Shown here: positions 1-12,900 of the stretch, one piece after another
Numbering within the stretch: the first letter of the stretch is position 1
How the letters are laid out: every line of letters starts with the position of its first letter
From: Neospora caninum Liverpool
Lineage: Eukaryota > Apicomplexa > Conoidasida > Eucoccidiorida > Sarcocystidae
NCBI RefSeq assembly: GCF_000208865.1
Contig: NC_018394.1
Span: forward strand, 951,635 to 1,015,634
Length of the DNA: 64,000 nucleotides
Direction: 5' to 3'
The notes under the pieces: generated by a model
Told to the model about the DNA's origin: nothing
Seen by the model: only the letters and a program-made list of their open reading frames with translations
The model's database searches: none
Translations under genes and position numbers: made by a program

Positions 1-512
1 CTCCCTTCTGTTTGATTCCCTGGCGCCTTGTCCTCGCCTCCTTTCTCTGCTTCGGCGCACGAGTAGACAGACGGCTTCGCTAATACGGAGGCGTCAGTCG
101 ATGCAGAACGCGTGCGGAAAAGACGGGGAAAATGTCCTGTTGTCGCATCATGCAAGAAAGGGGTAACGCCGCGTAAGGCAGTGTGAAATACCGAAACAGA
201 AGAGAAGCAAGAGGAAGAAGAGGCAGAAGAGGAAGGAGACGAAGGAGAGAAAGAAGAGGAAGAAGAGGAAGAAGAGAGATAAGAGCAAGAAGAGACACAA
301 GAGGAAGAAGAGAGAGGAGAGGAAAGAGAGAAGGAAGACGAGGAAGAAGGGGGAGACCACGAGGAAGAACAGGGAAGAGATGGAGGGGAGGAAGAGGAAA
401 GAGATGGAGGGGAGGAAGAAAGAGAGAGGTCGGGGTTTCGACGCAGAAGCTTAAGAAGAGAGAGGGCCCGTGGAGTTTTCCTCCAAACAAGCTGCGTCGC
501 TGGACAGGTCAT
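1..512 (-). CDS. 5' part of a Ser-rich protein gene, cut by the window edge
   Basis: On the minus strand an ATG at 512 opens a frame with no stop for 170 codons, running off the left edge. Its start context (GACAAAATGA) fits the T. gondii consensus very well. After about 30 mixed residues comes a stretch of ~80 residues that is mostly serine with some proline; this is what makes the plus strand look like a polypurine tract at 183-440. The frame then returns to ordinary composition (residues such as ASTDASVLAKPSVYSCAEAE), which argues that it is coding rather than a chance gap between stops. No domain can be recognised in the part present. A later splice donor inside the window cannot be excluded. 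What it encodes is unknown; I am moderately sure it is a gene start. Confidence 0.5.
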   Translation of the reverse strand, partial: MTCPATQLVWRKTPRALSLLKLLRRNPDLSLSSSPPSLSSSSPPSLPCSSSWSPPSSSSSFSLSSPLSSSSCVSSCSYLSSSSSSSSFSPSSPSSSASSSSCFSSVSVFHTALRGVTPFLHDATTGHFPRLFRTRSASTDASVLAKPSVYSCAEAEKGGEDKAPGNQTEG

Positions 513-2870
513 TTTGTCTTCTCTAGGCGCGGTTCACCCGCGAGAAAACGGCAAAGAAACTGGGGAAGCAGAGAGGAAAGAAAGGCGAGGCGAGAAGAAA
601 CTCTCATGAGAAAGATGGCCGAGGAAAGAGAAGCATCAGTCTGTAGAGCCAAAAAAACCTCTAAAGAGAATCTGTCGATTCTCCTCTCGAGCCTGCGGCA
701 AAGAAGTGTAAAAAAATGCAAGCAAAGGTTCTCGGATGAAAACGCCAGTGTGTGTCGAGCAAGAAGGAAGAAAAAAGAAACTGGATTTGCAAAACCCAAA
801 CTTCGTCTTAAAATGCTAGCTTGAGAGAAAAGGCGAGATCGAAACTGTGTCTCCCTCGACAGTTGTCACAGCGTGATGGGAGGCGGACGGGAGCAGAAAA
901 ACACAAGATCAGCTGGGGTTTTGGATGGAAATGGGAAAACAGGAAGAAGAGAAGAAAAAGAAACTCAGCTTTCCTTTCTCGTTATGTGTTATTCATAAAG
1001 TTCCCGGTTTTCTTCTTTTCATTAGTTCCTGTAGATCACTACGTTTTGCTCGCCGCCGAGGGTGAGTCTTTTCTCCTGTGGTTTGGCCGAGAGACGCCCT
1101 GTACCTGCAGCTGTGTGCGTGTGTGTCTCGTCTTTGCGCTGTCTCCACAGCCGTTGCAAATGTTCTGCTCTGTTTCCTTCGCTGTCTCAGGAAGAGGACT
1201 CTCTTCTTCCCGCTTTCCTCTCTCGCCCAGGATTTTCTCCACAAGCGCTCTCCATACGGAGTCACTGCGAGTTCGGCGCGTCGAATTGTTTTGCTCAGCG
1301 TGGAACACGAGGAAGGCTCTACGCGAGGCGCCTTCAGACCGGAAAACTCAACATGCGCAGCGAGAACGTTTCTTCCTCTACCTCTATATTCATATATTCA
1401 TAGGTATTAATATACTATAAATATATGCATATGCGCAGAGACACTCTAAAAAGCAGAAAAAAGGACGTCCACTGTGACAGAGGGAGAGTCATCAGTAGGT
1501 CTCGGCACACATACTGCGGCATTCGGATACACGTTTATACCTTCATAGGAATTCACATATACACATGTATTTATATAAATAAAAATATGTAGGCATGTTC
1601 GTATAGGTGTATGTATATATATATGTATATATATATGTATATATGTATATATATATATGTATATGTGTATGCACCGGTAGACGTAGTTCGGCCTTTTCTG
1701 TTGTTCGGCAAGGGTGCGTCGAGTGCTTTTCCCTGTTGGTGTGGCAAAAGAGAGAGAGCGAGTTGCGCGGAAGAGAGAAACGTGGAACAGTGAGGAGAGT
1801 GTCTTGTAGTAGCGTCTTTGCGATCTGGGATCACGGAGGAAACCAGGGGAGCAAGTGCACCAAACCGATGGTTCTTCGAGGAAAAGCGAGGAAGAGAGAA
1901 ACAAGACTTCGTCCTCTTCTGCTCTGCATTCTCCCACAAATTGCATGGCAGAGAAGCCACGTCGAGTGCGCGGCCACGGTGAGGAAAGAGCACATGCTTC
2001 CTCTATGGGATAGACAGAGTCGCGAAAGGAAAAGGAAAAGGCAGAAACGCCGCAGTTGTCCGGTGTAAGGCGCGAAGAACGGGAAGCGCGACGCCCACAC
2101 TGGAAGGAGTTCTGCATCTCGCCAGCAAAGTGCGCCGCGAGCGTGTTTTGTTCACTTTCCTCTTTCGCTTTCTTTGTGCGTTCTCTTCGGTTCGGGTGCC
2201 TCGCGCCCGACAAAAGCGAGACGCGCGTCTGTTCCTTCTCGGGTGAGTCGCCCGTCCTCTATAGGTTCCGAGAAAACCTTTGCACCCTGTCTCCGCGCTT
2301 TCTTGTCGTAGCTGCACGTACCCCCTCTTCTGCCGGCTTCTCTTTTTCTCTTCTTTACGTTCCCTCTGTGCGGCGGGGTGAGGCGCTCCTCTCTTCTCGT
2401 TTCTACTTTTTCTTCTTCCCTTTGCCTTTCTTCTTTCGGCTCATCATTGCCTTGCGGTCTTCGTAGGCCTAAAAACACGGCACGCAAGGAAGAGAAAAAC
2501 GCCGGTGGGAGTGTGGCGGGTTTTTCAGGGGTTGCATTGAGAGAGAAAAAACGAGGAAACCCAAAAAGTGAGACGGACAGAAGGCCGGAGAAAGGACAGG
2601 AGAGCCCACAGAGCTGCGTCGCCCCTAGTTGCTGCCAACGCCGCAGCGAACACGAGATTTGTGGGGAGGTTTTCAGAACTGCCTTTCTCAACGGAGCAGA
2701 AGAGACGCGTGCCGCGTCGATCAAGGATTGTTCTCAGTGTGTGTGTGTTCTTTCAAGTCAACGATTCACGCTGTTCTGCCTTTTCGTCACTCTGTCCTCG
2801 CCTTCCGGCCCGCACAGCCCTTTTCTGCTGTTCAACATGCGGCTTCGCTTCCGCTGCATGTCTCTACAAG
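513..2870. other. Intergenic region, no supported gene
   Basis: This interval lies between the start of the left-edge gene and the 3' end of the leucine-rich-repeat gene, both on the minus strand. It holds an A/T-rich block with (TA)n microsatellite at 1385-1671 and pyrimidine-rich stretches. Open frames on both strands are short, overlap one another and show no domain or convincing splice structure. It probably contains promoter and untranslated sequence of the flanking genes. Confidence 0.5.
1611..1671. repeat. (TA)n/TATG microsatellite
   Basis: Imperfect run of TA dinucleotides interrupted by single G residues (units such as TATATATG). It lies in the intergenic A/T-rich block and generates spurious Tyr-Ile open frames. 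Confidence 0.9.
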
Positions 2871-2990
2871 CATATCAGCAGGGAAGCTCCGCTGCATTCG
2901 GTTCTTTCCTGGCTAGCTCCCTGCTCCGTCTTCCTTTTTCCACGCGGTATCTCCGTCGCTCCCCCTGCGGCAAGCGCCCCTGTCTCTGTC

Positions 2991-5741
2991 TCAGTCGAGT
3001 AAACAAGGCAATTCTCCGAGCTCTCTGTGTGCCTCGATTCCTCGCCTTTTGCAGAGTGTCGACGGCTTCGTTGTGCGCGTCTTCTTCGCTTCTGGCTGCC
3101 AAGACCCAACCCTGGAATCTCTCCTAAGACACAGCGCGCAGGGGTGGGGAGGGCGTGGAACTGGGTGTAGGGAGAACACAAGGCATGGCGAGCGCGGCAT
3201 TCTTCCAGCTAGCCTCCGATTATGGGACACAGAGTCGAAAACGGTCTCGACAAACAGCGGCTGCTAACGAAGAAGGAAACAGGCAAAACGCCTGGTGGCC
3301 GTGAACAAGAGTGGAGCCGGGAAACGCGAGAGACGAGTTGCATGATGAGTTACCGCAACAGACTTGGTCCGTGAACAAAAGCATAGACACAGAGAAGAAG
3401 GAGCGAGCGCCCACATCCAGAGGGAGGACGGAAATACAGCCAAAGAAGAGGAGCGTCGGCAGGCCTGTCGTCTGACCGCCTGCTGGGGGTCGTCAGGGAG
3501 GCGAGAGAGAGGAAGATCAGTTACCTGTTCTCGCGCAATTCTGCGACGCTCTGCGCCCTCCACCATGATCCTACGCACCCGCACGACAGCGAGAAAAGGG
3601 AGGCTCAAGGTCCGCAGACAGAACGGTCTTGCGCGGCCGTAACTTACAGAGTGGGAAAACGGAAGTTGAAGAGGCGAGAAAGTAAGAAGCGAAGGAACAC
3701 GCGGCCCGTAGAGGAATAAGAAGCGAAAAAGAAGAAACACAGAGTAAAATGAACCCTCCACACAGCGTGCACGTGTGTCCTCTGAACGGTACGCCTCAAC
3801 CTTGTACACGCGTTGTGTCTGGTTTCTGACGGGACGTTCATCAGCGTTTTGTTTCGATTCCGAAAACACATCCGATTCTTCGGAAGTCTCGTACCTCCGC
3901 GCTTCGGCGTGCATGAGGTAGATCCGCATCAGTTCCTCTTCGTGGCGCATGTCTTTCCTTTCACGTTTTTCGTGTTTTTTCACTTGCGTGAACAGCGCTT
4001 GGTTTCGGTTGAGGAGTTCGTGGAGCTCTCGAAGCAACTCCACGCCTGGAAACAGAAGGCGCACCGAGGAACGGGAATCGCGATAGACACCGTCTCGGAC
4101 ACAGAGAGAAGAGTTGAGAAAGGCCAACGCACGGAACGTCTGAGGATCGATAGTCCTCGAACGTGCAAACCCGCAGTCTGCTGTCTGTTCCTTTTGGATG
4201 CCGGAAAAACCTTAGCCAAGCAGTATGTGCCCGGCCTGACGACGAACGTTCAAGGTCAACACATGACTGTATCTTCAGGGGGACAGTAGACACAGCGACT
4301 TACTCAAATCATTGAACGAGGCGTCCAGTTGGATGAGCGTTTTGTTTCCATTCAAAGCGTCGAGGAGAGCATCCCCGCCTTCCTGAAGATCCGGCATCCA
4401 CTGGGAAAAACTGGAATTCGGTTTTCGTTTGCCTGCCTTGACAAAGAGTGCCGTAATACACGCAGTCCCGGTTTTGACAGTCAGACGCCATCTGTCTCTA
4501 GTTTTTTAAATCGAAAAAAAGCCCTCCCATGGACGAAGATCGCACACGTTGACAAGAGGATGCGTTCGTGCTGCCCGCGCTATCGCCGCCCGCTGAAATG
4601 GCCGAAGTTGAGTAACGGGCTGGCGCGTCCTTCCCTCCTTTCTGTTCTTTGCACATGACTCGCGCACATCATCAATCTGATTGTTTCGCAAGTTCAAACT
4701 TCGAAGGCCTCTGTTGATCCTCAGCCCCTTTGCGAGTTCGACGATGCCACTCTGTTCATCGCCGCGACAGGTGAAGCTGCAATTCTCCACGTTCAAAGAG
4801 CGAAGGGTGTCGTTGACCTGTGAAAAGGCGGAAACAAGAACGGATGGGTAGGGAAAGCGAATTCGTTCCACGCGGGCATGTCACGATCCCAGCTGGCATT
4901 GCTTTCTGCTCACAAAAACTAAACGGAAACCCAGTCACCACAGACACGGGACTCGGACCGCGAGGTGGAGGGGGGAACGGAGAAGCCGGCGAGGCTTCCA
5001 AGGTTTCCCAGACTGAAACACGGCAACGGCGTGTGTCTCCTGATGCGCTCTCGGGGGAGTTTCGTTTCTCGGCAAACAGGGATTGATGACCGTCTTGTTA
5101 CCGGTTGTCTCCTTACACACAGATGCATTTTACCTTTTCACGCGTGTTTGCCGATGTAGGTGTGCATCTCCGTGTCCGTCGAACCCTGTGGATCTGCATC
5201 TGTTTCCGTACACGAGAAAAAAGGTGAACAAGCGGTGCCCAAACAGTTCGGTGTCTTTTGCTACGAGGGAGAACGCGAGGCCGAACGAGATACCTCAAGC
5301 GCCTTGCGGAAAGCCTTGGCAGATGCCAGGCCGAAATGGTTGCCTTCCAAGTCCAGAGCAACGAGGACTTTGTTCGATTTTAGCATCTGCGCGACACTGG
5401 GGCCGTCTTCTTCAGTGAGGCCGGCCCTGCTGAGATCTTCCCCGGTTCCCCGAGAGAGGCAAAAGCAGAGAAGGAGAATGTCCTGCTAAAGATCAGCCAC
5501 GCGCCACTCCGGAAATTTCGCCTCGGCGAAAAGAAGCCAACATCGTCGATAAACAGCGAGCCGGAACAAAACGCACTTTAAACGCATGCACACCGTTTTC
5601 CATCAAAGGTCTTTCAGGAATGCAGCGTCATACGGAGACACCTTGGGGTCTTTGCTTGTCCTACGCCACGTTGTAGATCTCTCTGGAAACACATACCTTA
5701 TGCCTACAACGTGGAGTGTTACAAGCACAGACGCAAGTACG

Positions 5742-5803
<62 letters not shown>

Positions 5804-6928
5804 TCATCTATATGTATATATATATATATATAGATGTAGAGAGAGGGGAATCATGATTTGTTTGGCGAGGTCTCAGTTTGTGTCGAACTTTTTGGGTGTA
5901 CGATTTGTTGACCCATCTAAAGCACACTCCTTCACCGAACGACTTCTCTGAGCTGGTTTCGACATTGACGCAAACGGCGTTGGTCTTACCAAGCGCAACA
6001 ATGCTTCGATTGAAAGCGAGGCCCTCGCGAACGAGGACGCGGATTTGGACCTGAGTGAAAGCGAGGCCGCTGAAAGACGTTTCTGCGGGAGTCGCATTTT
6101 CTAGGCACATTTGAAGAACGCGGGAGAGATTGTCGTCCTCTCGGTTCTTCATTTCCTCTTCCATTCTCTTTCGCTCTTCGATGTCTCTCTGTTTCTTCCT
6201 CTGCTGCTTCAACTTTTTCAAGTCTTCTTCGCGTTTCTGGCGCTCCATCTCTTCCTTCAGCTCCACCCTCCGGCGAGCCTCTTCCTCCTCGCGTCGTTGT
6301 TGCTCCTGGAGGGCAAGAAACGCAACAGCCGATGCCTCGTCGAAGCAAGTGAACTTCTTGACACTGAAGCGAAGAATGTGTGTCTAGCAAAGGGAAACGC
6401 TCGAGGCAAGGACACTGTTCGATGCAAGTGCTGCGGGGTGATGACCTCCTCCCCAGCCTCCACCTTCCCCACCTCTGTGAGCAATTCCGAATTCGTTCTT
6501 CCTTGCCAGCCTGGGCAAGGGCCATATAGGCGAGGGAGCACGTGTTTTGGCAAAAGTGTTCTCAAAACGAAGGCAGTCAGTGTGTTCTGTCTTTCCAAGG
6601 AAACCCTCGATCGGATTGCACACTTGTGGACTACGTAGACTGTCTGCCAAAGCCGAGTTTTCTCCTGGGACAGCTTCCTGTTTATTGCGATTTCTGTCAG
6701 TGAGAAAAACGGGCCGCTTTCGAACGGACTTTTCGCCTGCCGCAAGGATGGACTCGGCAGAGCACGAACCTGTTCCAATCTCTTGGCGAGAAGGCTCTTC
6801 ATCTCGGCAGTCTGGGGAAAGACTTCGACGATCCCCCGGAGAATGACATCCGTCATCTCGTTGTCTTTCCCGCGAAGAGGGGCATTTAGAGCCGCCGACG
6901 GCAGCGGCGGATCGACGATGAGCTCCAT
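2991..6928 (-). CDS. Leucine-rich-repeat (RNI-like) protein with coiled coil
   Basis: Exons assembled on the minus strand: 6928-6770, 6356-5990, 5436-5294, 4817-4668, 4400-4304, 4045-3801, all gt...ag with matching phases (387 codons). The ATG at 6928 has a good context (GCGCAATGG). Residues 54-115 are a highly charged coiled coil. From about residue 150 ribonuclease-inhibitor-type repeats follow; one repeat is completed exactly across a splice (NRSIVAL then DLSRAGLTEEDG), later ones read LRSLNLRNNQIDD and LIQLDASFNDLS. Residues 306-345 are again a charged helix. The 3' end is unresolved: candidates are an exon at 3586-3541 and a last exon ending with a stop at 2991. Such repeats bind proteins; the partner is unknown. 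A ciliary or cytoskeletal LRR family is possible, but I do not recognise an ortholog. Confidence 0.8.
5749..5831. repeat. Compound (TA)n-(GA)n-(TA)n microsatellite in an LRR-gene intron
   Basis: TA tract to 5781, then a GA tract to about 5803, then a second TA tract. It lies in the intron between exons 6356-5990 and 5436-5294 of the leucine-rich-repeat gene. Confidence 0.9.
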
Positions 6929-7360
6929 TGCGCCCGCTTGTTGTCAGCATGCAACGAAGGTAAGAAGAAAAAAGTGGGGAGAAACTCCCTTCAAGCGTTT
7001 GCGCATGGACAGAGCTGTATGTGTGGCGGAAAGATTTGCATAAACAGAGATAATTTGAGGGGTTTCATCTGCATCGTTCTGCCTCGCTCGCTACCTATTC
7101 AGCTATCTTTACCTACAGAAAACACGTGTTTTCGTTACGTGCTACTGCAAGAATCTGATTTCTCTTGGAAGCAACAACCGGCGTTGCAATAGAGGAAAAC
7201 CCCGTGGGAAAGTGACGAGCTGTTTAGGGAAACAAAACGTCTTCAGAAAAGCCTTCTCGTTTGCCAGTCATTGTCCTGAAGTGTTCGTCCGAAGAGAGAT
7301 TCCTCTCGTGCCCCCGAGATCACGTACGGTTGTCACAGAACAGTACGCAAAAATGCAGCA

Positions 7361-7413
7361 TACATATATATACATATATGTAGATGTATATATATATATA
7401 TATATATATATTT
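7361..7413. repeat. (TA)n microsatellite
   Basis: TA dinucleotide tract with an internal TATAGATG interruption, in the region upstream of the LRR gene. Confidence 0.9.
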
Positions 7414-8706
7414 GCCGAAACGTGAGGCCCTGAGTCATTCCAGGGTGGAGAAAAAGCGGTTTCGCTGGAGGCGAGAAGCGCGTTTTTCTCTTGCACATGC
7501 TGCGATTCACGAACCCCGAACGAAAACGGTCGCCGCTTAGATGTGTGTGGGCGTTGTCCCAGAAGCGACGCCGGCGGCACAGAGTCACTCCGTTCTGCTG
7601 TGTTCGTCCTTCCCCGTGAAACGTCGATTTTCTTTCTTCCAGCTAGAGTGGAAACTGCTCCGCATCTCAACGGAAGCAAAAAAGGCTTCACATGACCATT
7701 TTTGGCAAGATACTCGACTGGGTAACCCCGTTGCAGATAGAACATTGGGAGACAGCTGTGAGATCCCTTTCTTGCACGTCAGCGCGCTGGTACACAAAGC
7801 ATGGCTCGGCCGCAGTGAAAATCGTGCACTGGAAGTAAATCTGTTGAAAGGACGAGACCGAGGTCGTGTCGGGAAGAGCCCACTCGCGAATCTCGAGAGC
7901 GAAACGCGACGAGAACCGCGCGATGGTGGGGCAGTGTGTCGCGTGTCTCCGGCCCGCACCGCGAGACAATGCTCAACCTGGATATTTTCCTGTTTCTCCG
8001 TGAGTTGTCCACAGGCACCTTTGAAGTAGCACTTGCGATAGCGGATGGCAAAGAACTTAAAATGGAAATTCGGCCTCGGTGTGACGTCGAGGAAGTTCAC
8101 CCCTTCTGGAGGGCTAGCTGACGCCTCTCGGGGGCCTCCGCGGTCTGGTTTGCAGGAAAAACGCTCGCCAGCCCTCTGTTTTCTTTTCTCTTTGAGAAAG
8201 TATCGCCCCAAAACCAGTCCAGCCGCTCTCACGCTTCACCGGGGAGTCCTGCATTTCGTGCTGCTCAGCAGCGGCAGGCTTTTTACAGAACCGTTCCCCA
8301 GTCAGCCTCGGGATCACCCCACCGTTATACACTCAAGCGGCAACCTGCGCATGCAGCCCCAAGGTCGAACTCACTTTTCTCAAAATTGTCTCGTTTTTCG
8401 AGTTTCTGGAAAGAAAACCAAGAGACACCCGGACGGTGTGCAGGGATGAAAGGCAACTACGTCCTGCTGAGTCCCGATCTAGAACCCTGTCCAAATGCAC
8501 GGTTTATCCTTTGGAAGAAAAATATTTAAAAATTCCTAAAAGGACTCCGAAAACTCTGCCGCGGATCGAAAATGGTCATCACTGTTTATAGAGGCAACTC
8601 ACAGCAACAGTGCAGCGCTTAAGACTTCATAGGGTGGGGAAGAACAAATTGCAAGAAAAGGTATGCAGCAAATGTCGCAACGCAAAACAACACTATGCAT
8701 ACAAGC

Positions 8707-8708
<2 letters not shown>

Positions 8709-8746
<38 letters not shown>

Positions 8747-8777
8747 TTAGGTGTACATATATATATATATACATATA
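8709..8777. repeat. (TA)n microsatellite, two blocks
   Basis: A pure TA run of about 35 bases, a short unique spacer and a second TA run. It lies in the intergenic region downstream of the FHA gene. Confidence 0.9.
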
Positions 8778-9953
8778 TGCAAATGTATTGGTTCACGATG
8801 ACGAGTAAGACGATTTTCTCAGCCGTTGGCGCGAAGTAGAGGCTTTCCAGAACACCTGTACACTCAAACAACGTCGGGAAGACAGATTTTCTCTATGGCT
8901 TTTGTCGAGCCTGTGTATCTCTTTGTGTCGCTGAGGTGGACCAGGTGGATTTTTTGTGGTTGTGTCACGTGTGTCACCTCTGATTTGGCGTTCTAGGTGA
9001 AGTCGGTCCGTATCCTTTCTGTTCATTTTCTACCTCGAAATGTGCGGAGACACTTGCACACTGTTCTCGATTCTCGTAGAGGTTCCCGCGTGGGCATATT
9101 TTTCGGTTCTCCAGTTATGTCTCGTGAGGAAAAAGGGCGTGCGCGAGACTTGACAGTCCCTGCTTCTTCCCCCTCGGCTCTCTCCAAGAGGACTCACTCT
9201 TGATTTCTTGGTGCACAGAATAGATGTTCATCCGAATGAAAAAATCCTTCAAGCCGAATGCAAATGTATATGTAGATATATTCACGCGTCGATAAGTGTG
9301 CACAGAAGATGTGACTAGGCTGCAAACCCAGGGAATGCCTAAACCAAGGACGCCATCCACATGTGTCCCAGTTTGCGTCGCGCATTTGTCCGAAACCATA
9401 AGCGCGCATCGTTGACATTGTTGCTTCTCGACTGCACGCCCACAAAACCCTTTCCTTCCCTGGCACTCTTTTCCGACTGAAACACACACGTCGGGTGTTG
9501 AGGAAAGAGAGAGAACTTCGTGCGGCAGACTCTGAGAGGAAACCGACAATGACGGGCAACGCGCTGTTTTCTCCGCCGCGGTTTCCCAGACTCGAGTACC
9601 CACGCGAAAAACGAATGCACATGCCGCAAGTGTGGCGAGGAAGAACGACACCTGAGCAACTGTAGCGCTCTCCCGCACGCGTTCGGACAAAAACAGAGAC
9701 TGGAATCCTCGCGTTTTACGGACTTAGAAACCTTTCCACAGACTCTCAGAGAGACCGAAACTGTGTCTAGCATCTGCGACTCTAGCCCGACGCGCGGGCC
9801 TCTTGAAGAGCCACGAGAAACAGAACACGGACATGACTCGTGCCCTGCTCTCACTCCTCTTTCCTGCAGAAATGTGCTTCTTCAGAAGGCCTTTCGCCAC
9901 AGGCACTTGCCACATTTCTCTCGATACCCGCCACAAGTCGCTTCACACATGTT

Positions 9954-12900
9954 CTACTCATGCCAAGCCTCATCGCTGCCGTATTCACTCAACAGCCCCT
10001 CGCTGTGTCTCGGGCCCGACTGGGAGGTGTACTGCGCACCCCCGAGGCTTTCTTCCCAGTTTTCGCGCAACATGCCTTCATTTTCCCGCGGTTCTCCCTC
10101 GGTAATATCGGTTGCCAGTTTCGGTCCGGTCGCCTCTTCCTCAGGATCAAAGAAGCCCTCGGCGTCGTCGAAAGACAACCCACACGCCGGCGAACACTTC
10201 CCCTTCTCCTCTCGCTCCTCGCGTTCTCGTCGCTCTCGTTCTTCTCGGTCCCTTTCCTCTTGCTCATGCTCGCCTCCTGCGCGTTCGTCTTCGCTCTCGC
10301 CTCCCTTCGCGCGTTCACTTTTTAGAAAGCGCAAGTAGATCGTGCTGACCGTGCGCACTGGAGCTGCGCAGTCTCGGGAATCTTCGCCTGTCGCCGAGCC
10401 TTCTCCGTTTATAGACCGAAAGCAGGGCGCTACTGCCAGGTTCGCGGAGGGGTTGAACGGCGCGAGTTCGAACACCCAAGACAATTCTTCGCGTTTGAAC
10501 GGCGCCTCTGTGACTGCAGGAGAAGACAGAAGCTCATAGGCGGGCAACCGACACTTGGTCTCGGTTGAATCGTTTTCCGGGTCTTCTCGCTCGGCCTTGC
10601 ATCCTCGACTCTCTCCAGTATTCTCCGCAGCAGTCGCGGCCTTCTCGCCTGACTTCGTCTCCCCGTCTTCGCTCACTTCCGCCTTGTTCGCCGCCTGGTC
10701 GCCTTCTCTTCCGGCCTCTTCCGTGGGCGAACCATCAGAAGAAGCGCCAGCAGAGGAAAAGGAAGAAGCAAAGGTTTTGTCTTTCAACAACTCGCGAAGC
10801 AGCGCATCGACATGCGTGCGGACGCGCGCAATCGTCCCGTTCCACGGCACCGTCACCTGGAGAGAAAACAAGAGAGGCTGCCACCGCGTGCAGGATCGCT
10901 GGAAGAAGTGACGAAACAAAAAGCCTTCCTCCACATTATACGTATCCTCGAGGCTCCAAATACGTTCGAGGGTTTGCGAACTGGAAAAAAAGCTGGACTG
11001 CTCAAACACGTCAAGCGTATCACGGGAAGAGAACCAGAGACGGCAAAGGCGTCGCAGAGGGATCGGACAGTGTTGGAGGGAGGGTCTGAAGAACGAACGG
11101 CTGAGACTCCGCGTGTGACAGGCGTCCTTCAAAAACGGCCAGGCTTGCTAAGAAGAAACAGAGAGAACATTCGTTTCTCCCCTCTAACTCCCAGCCCGCG
11201 CAAGTGTACAGAAGCGAACGAGACACACTGGACGTAGGACCGACTCTCTTCAAATCCGTGCGTCCTTTCCCGCCCGATACCCCGCGGCCCCAGCACGAAC
11301 CTCGCCGATGATTTCCATCTTTCGGTTCTCGGCTCCTCGAAGCGGAGACAGTCCCCTTCTGGTGACGCTTGAGGCAAAGCTGCAATCGGAGACGCGCGAA
11401 ACAGAGACGGCGGAGTGCGCTTCAAGCGCCAGGGGCTGCGAGAAACACGCGGGGCCGAGCGAGAGCGGAGTCAGCGCAGACGACGGAAAGTGGGAAGACG
11501 ACTGAGAGAGACACGACAGCGGCGCTGTGGGCTGCGAGAGGGGATGCCCAGAGCGTCCGGGAGACGCCAGGGGCGATGCCGAAGGAAAAGGCGAGTGCGT
11601 CGCGGCCGTTCGCGCGGGGCTCGGGGACGGCGAGGCTCCCGTGGGAGATCTGCAAAAGAGGACAAGAAACAGAAGAAAACATAAAGACGAGGGGGATATA
11701 CATATATATATATATATTGGTGGATGCGGGTGAGTGTGTGATTCTTGGACGTGCGGCAAAGCGAAAAGCGATTGTTGAAATCTCTTTCCCTTCAAAAAAC
11801 GCCATGTGCTGCCTCACCCGTAGACTTCTTGGCTGGCCGAAAGCAGGAGACGGCCCCCGCCGCTGCTCGCCCCTCGCCGCCCGCACCAGCGCCGGGGCGT
11901 CGACAGAAGCGGCGAGTCTCGAGACTGGCGCGGGAGCGAAGGCGAGAAAGGAGACACAGAAGAAAGACGAGACGCTCTGGAGAGCCGTTCGCGGCCAACT
12001 GCATGCGATCCTCCTGAACACACAAGGTGAAGGGAAACCCGGAGCAAGTGGCGGTCAGTCGCGCCTGTCCACAGAGCGCAATGCTGGTGTACCTCGACAG
12101 CTACACGAGTGAAAACGCGTCCAAGCACAAAACGGTTTCCGGTGATATATATATATATATATATATATGGATTGTGAAGACAGAGCACGGCTGAAGACCA
12201 ACACACATGCACACACAGACATGTGCATGCATATGCATACACATATCTATAAATAAGTCGACCTTGAAGAAAATCAGGGGCGACAACCGTCGATCCCAAC
12301 CCCGAAACGCACCGGAAGAGAGGGGAAACTGCAAGGAGCCTCCAGCGCCTTCGTCGAGCGGCGCTAAGCCCAGAGGCGAGTTGGGAGTCGAAGCATGTCC
12401 CGACGTGTTGCCTCCTCTCTGCGCAAAAAAAGACAAGAATCAGATATCCGAAAAACCGTCAAAAGGGCCAACACGTGCCGTGAACAGAGCCAGCGACCCT
12501 GCGTCTGCCTCCTAAAACACCTGTCTTTCCAGTGCTCTCCCCCGCCCAGCCACGTGCTGGCGACGGTTTTGCGTGTTTTGAGTTCTTACTTCGAAGCGCT
12601 CGCAGATTTCTTCTTCGCTCAAAAGCTGAACGACCTTTAGACGCGCGAGTCTCAATCCGCTGACGCCTTCCGCCTTGCCTTCATGCTCTGCCTCGCTCCC
12701 CTCACGCGTCCTTCTCTTCTCCTCGGAGTCGGCGCCTCTGCTTCCTTCCTTTGACAGCCTGTCTCTCTCTCTCTCGCCGCCCAAGTTGGAAGCGAGAGAC
12801 GCCGTGCGGGCTCCGATGGCTGTCTCCGAGTGCTTTCCAGGCATCTCCAAGTCGGAAGGCTCGATTTCCGCAGGCGGCAACGCGTGGAGGAACCTGACGA

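Larger units (their letters stand above)
6929..9953. other. Intergenic region, no supported gene
   Basis: Three kilobases between the stop of the FHA gene and the start of the LRR gene, both on the minus strand, so it should hold the FHA 3' untranslated region and the LRR promoter. Two TA microsatellites (7361-7413 and 8709-8777) are the only clear structure. Minus-strand frames at 7585-8232 and 7688-7969 have somewhat protein-like composition but overlap each other, and I recognise no family in them. Confidence 0.5.

Noticed and set aside
183..824. 213-codon plus-strand frame rich in Arg, Glu and Lys
   Set aside because: It is the complement of the Ser-codon tract of the minus-strand left-edge gene and of intergenic purine-rich DNA; low complexity, poor start (GTG).
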